A stretch of 64,000 nt of DNA, taken from Protea cynaroides (taxonomy: Eukaryota; Streptophyta; Magnoliopsida; Proteales; Proteaceae). A program made the position numbers and the translations under genes. Of this stretch, positions 46,101-59,400 are shown piece after piece. The stretch lies in NCBI GenBank assembly GCA_028583415.1, contig CM053267.1:42334834-42398833 (forward strand), given 5' to 3'. Position 1 is the first letter of the stretch; every line of letters starts with the position of its first letter. The notes under the pieces were generated by a model that had not been told where the DNA came from, made no database searches, and was given only the letters and a program-made list of their open reading frames with translations.

Positions 46101-49100
46101 TTCTATTTAGATGGTGTATTTTGATGCTCATAACATAAACCAGGAAACTTTTACCTATGAAATATGCTTTACTATTTTTAGGGGAGAAGGGTTTACACGC
46201 CAGTGAGTTATATTGAAATCTTATATGTTAGCAAAAAAATGGAGTTACATGAAAGACAGATATTCAATTAATTAGAGGAGAGAGAGAAGGGACCGAATTT
46301 CAAGGAAGAGAGAATACTTCTTTTTTTTTTTTTTTTTTCTCTTAAGTAGAATGTTAGAGAAGTTAAGACCCTTTCCTTAATAAGACCAAATAATGTAAGC
46401 ACACATGATTCTGCCATGTGGAATGATGATGCAACAATACTATTTGGATTATTAAGAAAAAAAATCACATGGTTATATCATATGAAAGGGTGAAACTGTT
46501 GGATTATTTAGGAAATGATTTGGATCGTTTGCTTGTCAAATTTAAATCTCAATTGAATCATTTTCCTTATGTCATCTTAGTAATCTTTGAAAACCAATAC
46601 ATTTTATTTTATCATATGGAAAAGTTTATTTAGATTAAAACTTGACATATAAATAAGACATTATGATATAGAATTCTACCAAATTTCAGCAAATCCAATT
46701 TATCACAACGTAGAAAATGAGTAGAAACGATAAACTGTTCTTCTATATATTATATATACCTCTCCTAACCACGCCCCTACCCAACTCCCTTTATGAAGGC
46801 GGTAATTTCGTTTAGAGTTGACTTATTCTATTTTTTGGGCCAGTGCACTCTGTTCGACTACGTTTCTTCTGTCATCTCACATGGGCCCGAGCCCTTGAAA
46901 ATGATAAATGATAGAATAGTCATTTTATTGGCTTATGTAAAATTTGTATGAAGGCACAAGAAAATACAGCTGGATAAAGTTATTTCTCCTTTTATTTTTT
47001 TAGGGATGCTAGAATAAATCCCTTCGCCATAACAAAACTGGTAAACGGAAACCATTTAGTTCTCTCTATGTTGTTGTAACCTAGGATCCGTCTTTGGTGG
47101 CCTAGTTATGTTTGAATTTTCCTCCATTGTTTTTGTCTGCTTCGATTTTTATTTCATGATCAAATTGTTTATATATATATATATATATATATTTTTTGGA
47201 TTTAATAAATTATCTATATATAAAAATAAAAATAATAGAATCGTAAACCCCTGTACAATTTTCTCTTTTTTAAAATTTTATAAGAAATTTTTTTTTATTT
47301 AATTAGACAGAATAAAGTAGCTAAACCCATTTGACAAAAGGATTTGGTCCTCTTAACTTGACACGCATGATAAAGTTATTTGGCTTGATTTGGAGACAAA
47401 AGACATAAAATAGATATCCGATCTTTATAATGTATGAGCCATTGTAAAGTAGGTGTCCAGTGGACCCCACTTTTAAGATGCATCAATTACAAAAAAATGC
47501 ACCCCTTTTCCTAAAAAAAAGTGGAGTAACACTTGAGAGTCTTATCAAAAAAAATTTCTCCCCCATTAGACAGATTCTGATGCATCAATATGCATATTGA
47601 ATATCATTGTCTATTTTATAGAAAACTAGAACAAGCGATAGGAGAAGATCCAGGCCAGAGTCTATTCTAACTGGGGATCTTTTTTTAAGAAAAAAAATAA
47701 TATAAAAAAAACTTTAACACCCTAGAGGGGTTCGTAGACTTTATACAATACGCATTTCAAAATATTGTACCATAATGTAAGAGAATATCCCATGCAGCAC
47801 GCTTCTACAAATGGTTAGCCCTTCTACAAATGGTTTTAGTTGATGGTATCGAAAATGATACTAATAATTATTCTGAAACCAATATCATATCAGTATTGAA
47901 TCGATAGAGAACCAATAACATAATGACACATAATCTATACTAATTAAGAAAATTTTAAAAATAATTAAAAATAAAATAAAAGTATGACATTATTGGCCAA
48001 TAGTTCATTGGCATTGAGAAACATGCATGCAATGGGTGGCCGACCAATTTTACAAGGTAACCGGGGTTGGTCCTATTGGGCTGAGGTAAGTGGAACCATG
48101 CACTGCCTTGCTTTTTTTTTTTTATTAATTTATTTTTAAGCACAATTTCTATCATGAACCTAGAAAGTCATATGATATACCGTGGATCATGAGTCATCCC
48201 TACCAGAGCTAATTGTTAGTTATTTTTTATGCCCCAAGGGCCAAATCCTGTGTTCCAACATCCTCTACCCTTTTTCATGTGTGCATTGCTTGCCAGTTGA
48301 AGATGACAAAACACATGAGATATGCTTTATTCATCTTGGGTGGACCGGAGCACTGAATGATATGCATATTCATGCAATGATTGAAAGATATTATCTGATC
48401 TTTTTTTATCACATCAAATGTTTTGGGATATTAACCTTAAATATCTGATCATGTGTATCATGTATATGTAAATATTGGGTGGTGGGCAGTGCACAACATC
48501 AAAAATGGTTAATGATTGAAAAGAATATGCTAATCCACTAATCCAATCATTGAAGAGGTTAGTGTTGGTGTTGGGGATAGGAAGCTTTGTATTCTATTAC
48601 ATAAGTTTGTGGGTTAATTTTGAAGAGTCGTTGAAGCTCGTAGAGTCTGAAAAGCTCGAGGGGCTTGATGCCCTGAGGATGAGTTGTTGTAACCTTATTA
48701 ATCGTTTATAGTGATTAGTGAGCAGTTGACATAAACAAGAAAACTTGTCGAGCTTCGTTAATCTTTACACACTTGTCATAAAATATACTATGTATAAGGT
48801 CTCACACAAACCCATACGATCCATACAATAACCTTAGAATACAATAGAAATAATCAATAGATGATCAATTAAAATATATCTATGCATTGGAGATTGATTT
48901 CCACCTATTTCAGTCCAAGCTTTGATTCGAGTCTACCACGATCTACATGAGATCCCCTTTCGTTCAATCTACATATACATATGAGAGTAGAGCCGAGAGA
49001 TGAATTATGCAACAACTCGGGTTACAGGGATTTTGAACCTAATATCTATAACGTTATCCCAAACCTCTAACCACTCCAACGATAGACCAGATTCATTCAT

Positions 49101-51464
49101 TCCTATCCGATCAAAATCGATCAAATTCATAATACAAACTCTCACTAATCAATGAGCTTGATAATACTTAAGCGGATAAGAATGATAACATCATTTTATA
49201 TTTTGTTTTTTTTTTTTTCCTCATGATTAAGGTTGTATTTAAAAATAAAAAAAAAACAATTTTTTTTTACTTGCTGATGGATCACTTCCCTTGCCTAACT
49301 CTTATTGCAACTTTATGACAAAGATTCCCACTGTCAGGTTGCTCTAGTCGAGCTGAACCCACCCCCACATGGCACATGGTGACATCTTCATATCCCCATC
49401 CCATAACAGAGAGAGGGAGAGAGAGCTTATCTAACCTGTTGAATAAGAAGACAGTCCCAGTCCCCCACTTGAGTGTAACAGTTGAATAAGTAATGACAAG
49501 CCTCCAAACACTATTACATCATACCTTACGAAAGACTCACAGCATTTACGTGAAAAGGGGTGGTTGATATTGATTTGAGGTCTCAGCCCCCCATCATCTC
49601 TCTTAAATATATCCCATCAACCCCTCAAAAAGGGGATTTCAAATAAAAAAGAGGAGAGAGAGAGAGAGAACAAGTGGATCAAGGTGGTGGGCAAAGCAGT
49701 ATTAATTAAATGTGTGGCATCTCATATTCACATGTGAGTTCTGAAAGTGGAAATCGCCTAATTTTGGCAGTAGGGTGGATGCATCCAAGCATGGGCAAGG
49801 TTATGTGGAGGCTGTAGGCCTCAACTGGTAGTGATAATCAAATAGTGAGGAGATATTCTTATTGATTTCGGCTATCGGTGTCCATTAGATCGAAAATCTT
49901 TTCATTCCTTATGTTTTAAATACTGAAACTATCCCTTGTATATTTTGATTTCTATGATAACTAAATGAGCATGTGTTAGAGGAATCAATGTCAAGATTAG
50001 GGCCTTGACACAGACCGATGTCAAGTAAAAAGACCCAATAGAGAGAAGGGGATGAGGGGTTTGGACAAAGACAAAATTCGATATACATCCCCATGGTCCA
50101 TGTGTGATCCACCAGCTTTACGTTCTTGCTTTCCCTACCTAATCACCAATTTTTTTCGTTTTGAATGGCACAGACCCAAACACGCTCGTTGGACTATCAA
50201 ACAAACAAATCACAAAATATGAAGGGACGATATTAGTACTTGAGATAGGAGGGTGAGGAAATTTTGCACCGACTCGTCAGACACCTAACATCAGTGTCAA
50301 CGACTCAATATTGTATGAAAGGACCCATTTATTTGGATTCTAAATGAATTTCATATGAGAGATCTATATGCGGTTTCTGTGTGATCAATTTACTTGAATC
50401 ATAATAATTTGAGTTCGGAGCATCTTTAACACTCTCTCCCCCTCATATAGGCATTGTGAGGCATTCATTCTCATGCATCTGTTGATTTGGCCTGAGCAAT
50501 GCCAATATACATGGTGTATCGATCCCTTTTTTGAACGAGAAAAATTAGGCAATGACATCCATATTCAATAATCTAGTTTCTAAGATCAAGACACATATTT
50601 TAAAAAATAAAAATAAAAAATGAAAGTTTTCCTTTCCAACACATGGAGAGAACGAGGAGGCATGATCATAGATGACACTATCACTCTGCTCCCCCTAATG
50701 TTGAATGCCGGTAATAGTTCTCATTATTCTTCATGAATCTTAATCTAACCCCATTGAATGCTCAAAATGAATATATTCCATTTCATCATGGGTGATGTAA
50801 AAAAAAAAAACTGTCCAAACAAATATATGGAAATTCCATTTTACCTCATATTGCATATTTTTACTTCGGATTGCTATTCATGACTACATTTTTTAAGTGT
50901 TAAATCCAAACGTAGTTTTGGCATCGGCGAATAGGGTTCCATTTGGAGTTGGTTCAATTCGAAACCAACTTGGGCATGATTAGTAGTAAATTGCGGGTTA
51001 TCTGTTGGTTAAGATGTTCAGGTTGAGAAAAGTATGACATTTTAAGGGTGTTAAACGGTGTGATTTTAATTTAACGGTGTGATTCAACATGTATGAATAA
51101 AACCAAAACTGAAGGTTTCAAAATGCTTATCAAAACCAATTATTACAGTATCGACGTCAAAGAGAGAGGGGAAGAGAGTTAGGAACAAAAGAGAGGAAGA
51201 CTCATGTAATCATATATGAAAATGGATTTATGATTTAGAAGTATGTCATGTAAAAAACATTAAATTAAAATTTATTTTTACAAATATAAATCTTTCGAAG
51301 TAATTTTTTTTTTAAATTTAAAATTAAAAAAAAAAAGAAAAGAAAAATGTAGAAATTTTATTACATTAATTTTTTTTTTTTGGGTGAAAAAGGTTGGAAA
51401 TTTGATAGGGACAAAAGTGGGTTTCTCACGTGGACCCCACCATCCACATATATGTATATGACCT
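46101..51464. other. Large AT-rich intergenic region
   Basis: 5.4 kb with no recognisable coding domain or bounded element. Simple tracts: (TA)n at 47,171-47,191, GA-rich at 49,409-49,422 and 49,653-49,668, and several poly(T)/poly(A) runs. It separates the cystatin from the MO25-like gene. Confidence 0.4.
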
Positions 51465-51473
51465 AATATTTGA

Positions 51474-51698
51474 GAATCCAAATCGTCTTTTTCCTGAGAT
51501 TCGGGAGGAGGGGCGGCGGCCCTACTGGATGGTCGTCATGTGGAGGTTGGATGAATCCGATCCCTCCGTTCGAGTCGATAAGCCAAGTCTAAAGACAAGC
51601 ATGACGAATGAAAGGGTTAGATTCATCCAACCTGGCAACCATCCAGTGGGTTCACTACGTCTCCTCCTTGAAGTACAAGGAAGAGAAGATTTGAATAC
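51474..51698. mobile_element. Palindromic foldback element, copy F
   Basis: 225 bp, starting GAATCCAAATCGTCTTT and ending AAGATTTGAATAC. Flanks AATATTTGA (51,465-51,473) and AATAATTGG (51,699-51,707) agree at 7 of 9 positions. The arms are more diverged than in copy B. Confidence 0.75.
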
Positions 51699-51707
51699 AA
51701 TAATTGG

Positions 51708-52534
51708 TAACATATCTCAAGGCACTAACTATGTAACATTAAAAAGTATTGTGATTTATAACTGCCATTATTTTCGTTTTGGACGCTAAACCCTTATGAG
51801 ATCGGTCGCACGTGACACCATTCTAAATTAGTAAATTTAGATTTGTGAACGTATTATTTTACATTAATTAGATTCTTTTTAATTGGCTTGAATTACTCGA
51901 TTGGTCCAACAATAAAAGATTTTATAATTTTAACACGTGACGAATAATGTGGACTGAAAGTTAGTTGGTGCAGATTGCAGAAACAGTGACCTTCGCGAGA
52001 TCCGTCTTGCCTTTCTTTCCTGTTTGTGCATAAAAGAAGGGTTAAAAAAAAGGCAACTCAAGAAAACAAAATCGATAAAGATTTTTATATTATTTTATTT
52101 TTCTCGGTTTGGTAATTCTCAAAAGGGAATGAAATTTCACAATATCGTTTACAAGATTTAGAAGAGGATTTCTTTGGTTTATATTAATTTTAATTTTTTG
52201 ATGTTTACGTATATGAGAGATTGTTGAGTTTTCATTTCTTGGAGACGACGGAGGAGAGTATATGTGCTTCGAATCCTTTTCCTCTTCTTCCGGAGCCCTA
52301 ATAATTCACCAGAAAAGCAGAGACAGTGGAAGAGAAGAGGAATCTGGGAGGGAAACCATCGTAACCAGCAATCTTGGAATCACTTACAGCTCTGAAGGCC
52401 TGAAGGAGGAGAAAGAGGGAGACAGATTTGCTAGTCTCTCTCTGGGTCATCAAACCAAACCCTAATACCTCTGATCCGGAAAAAAAATTTCTCCTCTGCA
52501 GCGGCTTTCACGCCGAGCAGCGCTGCCGAAGAAA
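51708..52534 (+). promoter_or_regulatory. Upstream region and probable 5' UTR of the MO25-like gene
   Basis: GA-rich leader sequence from about 52,230 to the ATG. A 67-codon frame at 52,262-52,465 ends 69 bases before the main start and could be an upstream ORF if transcribed. No TATA box assigned. Confidence 0.35.
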
Positions 52535-55500
52535 ATGAAGAGTCTTTTCAAGTCCAAGCCCCGGACACCTGCGGACCTTGTCCGCCAGACTCGTGAGCTC
52601 CTCATTTTTGTCGATAGCAATTCGAATACCCGTGAAGACAAGCGTCAGGAGAAGGTATGATCTAAAAGATTCGAATCATCGTTCGGAATTGGTTATGATT
52701 TGGGTATTGAGTCGATTGACGTTTGAATTTCTGGAGTGACAATATACCCGATTAAAGCTGAAATTATGGGATGGTTTGATGGATTCCATTTTTTTTTCAT
52801 TTATTCGTACTTGCGAAATTAACATTAAAACGTTAAGAACAAAATCGCCATGGTCTATCTATTCATTCTTCTGCATATAGAATGGGAGACGAAACGATTG
52901 ATAATTATTATATGGTGGTGACACTTCAATCATGTTGAAAGACGGGGTTCCTCTTTCTTATTACAATGTGACGTAAGCTGCTTTCTAAGTTTTATATAAT
53001 GGTGATATTTCAATTATACTGAAGATGTTTTGTTGGGGAATACAGGAAATTCCCTCTTCAGAAGATCGACTTTCGAATTTTCTTAGGAACTTGCTTAATT
53101 TGATTGTGTAGAGTCGCTATAAGCGCATACAAGGTAGTAGTTATGGTATTATCTACCTCGTAGGAATCTTTTTTTTTGGGTGGGGGTTATATCTCGTAAA
53201 ATATTTTAGTACCTATTTCAGTGTTTCTTCTCTCTCTGCGTGTCTGTATATATGTTCATAACCTTCACCGTTAGTATGCTAACATAAAATTGTAGTTTCT
53301 GCTAAAAAGCAAAATCTGTTCGGATTCTTTAAGCCAAGTACATGCTCAAACATCACTCTAGATTGAATAAGTGTCCAATTTTGTTCTAAATTAATTTATG
53401 TTATCATTCTGACTTTCCTACAGATGGCCGAGTTAACTAAACTTCTCCGGGAATTAAAGTCAATTCTCTATGGCAACAGTGAATCAGAGCCTGTTGCAGA
53501 AGCTTGTGCACAGTTGACCCAAGAGTTTTTCAGAGAGAACACACTACGACTTGTCATTATTTGTCTTCCAAAATTGAGCTTGGAGGTAACCATGAATAAA
53601 CGTTATTCCTGAATTAATTGTCAAATTTTGTTCTGTTAGTTTTTGTTCATATATTTTAAATGTTGGGATGATTTAATACTCCTTCCGGAATCTTTTATAT
53701 TTGACTGTTAGATTTAAAATGTATAGTAAATGTATATGGTGTAATGGAGTACTTCTTTTATTATTGAGTTCCTTCATGAATTTCCTTGTCAGCTATAATG
53801 ATTAGTGTCATCTTATGTAGAGTCGTAAAGATGCCACTCAAGTGGTTGCGAATTTGCAAAGGCAACAAGTCCACTCTCGATTGATTGCATCTGATTACTT
53901 GGAAGCAAATAAAGATCTTTTGGATCTTTTGGTTTCAGGGTAAGCTACTGTTTAGATTCTAGATACTTTGTAATATTGGAGTTGGCTGGAACCAGTTTTC
54001 ATTTTTCCCACACATTGAAAAATTTCCAAATTTCCAAATTTCCAAATTTCCCTGCTTAGAGTGGTGTTACAAAAAACTGGAGAAATACAAAAACAATTCC
54101 AGAGATTCGGTAAAATTTCTCTGGAATTTTGTAGGGAAAAAAAAATCTAAACTATCAGCTTCACTCTTTTTTAGTGTTTCAAACATTGTGGAATTTTGCG
54201 GAAGTTATATTTCCTTAAAGCTTCTTTTATTCTTGTTTGGGATGCAGTGCTTAGGATTTCTATGAGCAATTATATAAGAACCATCTGTTGTCTTTATTTT
54301 TTTTTTTTTTTGGTGGCCTAAACAAACTTCTCTTGTTTAGGTATGAAGACCCAGACATGGCTTTACATTATGGTGCAATGTTGAGAGAATGCATACGGCA
54401 TCAGAGCATTGCAAGGTAAACATTTTTACGTGGTTGATTATTCATTGTGTAAGTAAACTTTTTTGATGGGTAGTTGATGCAGATTTCCAGCAGCAGCCAG
54501 AAGAGGAATATTTCTAGTCCTTTTTTTCTACAGTTTGGTTTGGTCTGGGTTGGGTGAGTTGGTCTGGTTTGACCTTAAATCAATTTTCTGATAAATACAA
54601 AAGTGTGTAAACTATAAAAATGAGTCAAAGTAGATTGACTCACATAAGCACTTTCACGCAATAACTCTATCAAGGGTGATCCTATTACTGGAATGGCCAC
54701 GCAATAACTCTACCAAGGGTGATCCTATTACAGGAATGGCTTCAGGTACACCTGTCACAATTTTAACTGCCCAATAACCTTCCAAGGTAAGACGAGTGAA
54801 TAGATTGACCTTGAAACAACAGATTTTACCTTGTTCACTAATAAATCAACTAATTAAACTCATGTTTCTATAATCAATTCCCCCGATCCAATTGGGGACA
54901 AACGCCTATGAAAAGATCGCTTAGATTTAAGAAAGGGTCTTGGATTTATCCATGGTTTATTCCTTTTCTCTAAAATCCTATTTCTGAATTCTAATTCATT
55001 TTTTTTGGATCCAACCGAAATAGGATAGGATTTGTTAGAAATTTGTTAGTATATTTCTATATTTCTATATTTAGTAATTTAGTATTAATATTCTATATAT
55101 AATTTATATAATAATATTATATATAGAATCAAAAACACATAATGGATAAATTAAATATAAATAGATATATTTAGAATAGATAATTCTAATTATTAATTTA
55201 ATAAATATAAATTTAAAATGGAAGATTATGATTATATATGATTATATTATCAAATATATTATTATTATATTAATATATTTATTGGTTCTATTAATTTCAA
55301 TTTCATTAATATTAAGAAAACTTTTTCTATTAATTCGATAATAATATTATTAATATTTATTAATTAAATATTTAAATTATTTAATTTAAAATTTCAATTT
55401 ATTTAATAGCTAATTAAAATAAAATCTAAAATTTTGTAAAAGTTAAATTAGAATTATGTTATTATGGTATGTAATTATTTAATATTGTATCAATTTATAT

Positions 55501-56391
55501 GATATGATAGATAATTATGATATGATAGATAATTTGTATGGAATTAAATTTGTATTTTTTTTCCTCTTCCCTTTCTAGGGTGGCACACACGTTGTTTTGT
55601 TTGATCTATTTCTTTATCTCCCCATGAGTCGTATGTTTGAGACAATAGGAACATAATTTTCTCAATTCCAATCAACTAGGTGTATTTTGTTGATTCTTTT
55701 GAGTAATATATCTAGAAATCCTCACGGGTGATTCTTCCTCTTTATTAACATTGTTTCAAGCACAATTGGTACATTCCAAAATAACTATGCCTCTAACATC
55801 TTTGCCCTTAGCCATGAACCTCCTTTCCTTTGGATTTTAGATTCACTAAATTCTTTTATTTAATTTTTGTTCCTTCTATATAATTTTGTGAATCACAATA
55901 CACATTTTAATATCTTGCTTGTATGATTTTGTTTTGTTACCCTAGACCTACATTTTTATTTCCGTTCTCCCTCTATCAAGTCTGAACCCAAGTTTCGCTG
56001 AGGTTGATTGCCTTTTTTATTCTTTCTCTTTCCTCCTTTATCTCTAAAAACGGAAAAAAGAAAAAAGAGGGGGAGAGGAATTAGTCATAGATAATTTATT
56101 GTATCTCTAATCCTCTTCATCCCCTTGGCATGTTAATAACTAAAATTAAAAAAAGGGGAATGTTGACGCATCTAGAAATAAACGATTGATTTTTATCAAT
56201 AAACCTGCTAAAAACCCAAACCAGAGAGTACTTAGCACAGGTGCCATGAAGAGATATGTTTTTATATATCGCATTGAAAATCCTCCTTTTGTATTGTAAT
56301 ATTGTAATACATATACGATCAGATGCATATGTAGTTGCGGTTATGAATCGCTTGTATTTTTACGCAGAATCCCTAACTAAAATTATCAAAT

Positions 56392-56474
<83 letters not shown>

Positions 56475-59400
56475 CGATAAATGTCAATAAATGAGATTTA
56501 TTTTTTCTTAAAACAGAAAAAAGAGAAAAAGATGTCCCCCTCTTCTTCTTCCTGAGCATTACCAATAATATTTATGCCTTGGATTTCATATGTATATAAT
56601 TATTAGTATTCTATTGTATATTGCTATTATTATTAAATTGATTATTTATATTTTATATGAGAAAAAAAGAAGAAGAAGAAATCACAAAAGAAATTATATA
56701 TCAATGGTGAAAAGAAAAAATAACATGGAAAACAAGACATGAATCTTCTACAATGACACGGTAGACCAATTAAAAGGGATGTAACGTAGTTTGATTTAGA
56801 AGGGAAGAACTTGCATCAGTATTTCAATTTCGATTCAAACATGGGTTTGATTCACACTCTATGTTCAGAGAAATATTTACCATCCGAAAAGAGGAAAAAA
56901 CGGAGTCTCTGTCTAAAGAAATGCGTTGAGAAAGGACAGATGAATAAAACCTTTCAACGGGATAGTGCCTTTTCAAATCTCTCAAAATGGAATCTTCTCC
57001 AAACATATATGCCATGGTTCTTTACTTCGACAGGGTGCAAATATCTAAATTTCACCATTTTAGATACTTTTCAGACCTATTGCGGATACTAAGTAGCAGT
57101 CAAAAATTTGTGTCTATTTTTCAATTGAACCAATACTTTTGGTTCAGTTTTTGGTTCATAACCAAGCCTGTGGCCCAAGGAAGGTTGAAACCCCTGGTCC
57201 TTCTAGAAACCAGGATGCATTTCTTTTTATGGTTTGCAGTTAATGGTTTCCTGTTTTTCAGGAACCCTATTTACATCAGGCTAGGATCAATTTTAAGAGT
57301 CTTTTCGTTATTATTTTATTCTAAATAAATAGACTGGATTAGGACATTATATATCCAGTCCTTTATTTATTCTGTTTCGGTTTAGTCTAGGATTCCTCTT
57401 TTTTAGCCTGTGGTTGGGAGAGTGTTAATTTTGGCCATCTTTTTATTATCATTTGAGTTTGTTGAGGAAACCTCGAAACAGCCCACAGATGGAGGGAATT
57501 TAGGATCTGTTTTATGGCATAGTTTAAGAGTGTAAAGGGCTGTGTGCTACCTTATGGTTTTGATTAATGAGGAATAAGTTGTCAGCTTTGGGTCTGTGGA
57601 TTTCAAGCTTTACTTGGGTACATTCTCTAGTGACTCTTGTGTGATTCCAAAGTGATTTCTCTTCTGTAGATTCAATAGATAATCTTTTATCTTCTTTATT
57701 CAATTAAAAAGAAACAAATAAAATATCAAATAAATAATGATACAAGAACCCAATCTCAAACCAGTCAACCAATGGGAGATCTGCTTCCGGCAGGATTGTG
57801 TTTATAGGGATAGAACAAAAAAAAAGAGGGGAATTTGTTATTTTTTTTATTGAATAAAAAAGAAGATAAAAGAATAGGATTATAAGAAAAGGTCTTTTAC
57901 CTAAGGTTTTGGTAGCATCTTCCACCACTAAGCCTCTCACATAGAATCAATAGACACCCTTCACCAAGCCCTTTCACCTCTCTCTGTTTCTCACAGAAAT
58001 AACAATGGCAACAACCATTCTTTTCTCAAAATCCAAAAACCGTTAGGAGTCGTTTCCTTTTCTTTTATTTATATGGGAATGGTAATTCACTATTTAGTAA
58101 CTACCTCAATCTCTCCATTACATGTTTTGAAAAAGAAGAAATATTGAAAATAAAAACTAAATAAAATCTAGCAACCAAAATAGAAATAGAAATAAAAATA
58201 TGAAATCTAGCAATCTCTAGTTCTTGGGCTTATAGAATTGGCCCATTACAATGGAAAACCAAAATATGAAAAACTTATGACCCACACACCCATTGGTACT
58301 CAAAATTAAGTCTATTGGTCTATTCCAGTGGTTTGCTGTTGCATCAATTCTCCCCAGCATAAAAAAAGTCTCGTCAATAAGTTTTGTAGTAAAACTAAAT
58401 CAGATCTATAGGATCATCCTTCAATTTATGGTAGAATTCAATAATCCTTGATATTGTCGTGTCAACCTATGTTGTTTCTCTATAGCTCTGAGACCAAATG
58501 ATGCAAGAGACCAATCTCAAACCAGTAAACTAGTTGGAGATTGGCTTGCGGCATGATTGCATTTATAGGGATAGAACTAGAATAATAGGCGAAATTTGAT
58601 CCCTAAATCCGATCCTCCTGGAAGTTGATCTCCCGCTGGTTCACTTGTTTGAGATTGGCTTCTTGCATCATTTAGTATCAGAGCTATGGAGAGACAACAG
58701 AGCTGTTACGTTGATGGGACGATATCTAGGGTTGCTGAATTCTACCTCAGAATGAAGAATGATCATGCGGGTCTAAAAATTTGGTTCGTGATGAGTTTTT
58801 TTTTCTTTCTTTTTTCAAGCTAGGGAGAATTGATGCTGTATCAAACTATTGGAACAGACAAATAGATTTAATTTTAAGTGTCCAATGGGTTGTGGGTCAT
58901 CAGATTATTATTTTTGGCGTTTCTATTGTAATGGACCATTTCTAGAAGCCAAGAATGAGGGATTTGAGTCCTATACAAGATTAGGTGTTAGTTTCTAATT
59001 TCAGTCCTTAAAAGGTTTTTGTTAGATTTGATTCAGTTTTATCTATGTTAATATTTTGGTTGCTAGATTTTATTTAGTTTCTATTTCAAAGTTTATTCTT
59101 TGACAAGATATGTAATGGGGAGATTAGAGTAGTTACTAAATATTGAGTTATCGTTATTGTACTATCTATTCAAAGGTATAATAAAAGTGAAGGGGGAGCT
59201 GCCCTTTTTAGATTTTGAGAAAAGAATGGCTACTATCTTTGTTATTTTTGTGAGAAGTAGAGGGGGTGAGAAGCCTTGGGGAACAGAGTCTACCGATCAT
59301 AGATGAGAGGCCTAGTGGTGGTGAGATGTTGCTGAAATATTATATCCCTATTCTTTTATCTTCTTTATTCAGTAAAAAAAATATCATTTGCCTATTGTTC

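Noticed and set aside
52262..52465. 67-codon frame before the MO25-like start as a separate small gene
   Set aside because: It lies in the probable 5' UTR, has low-complexity Glu/Ser composition and no recognised similarity. It could be an upstream ORF at most.
56811..57092. 93-codon frame that looks like a conserved gene
   Set aside because: It is a fragment of plastid ycf2 with a frameshift, part of a larger plastid-derived insertion in an intron.
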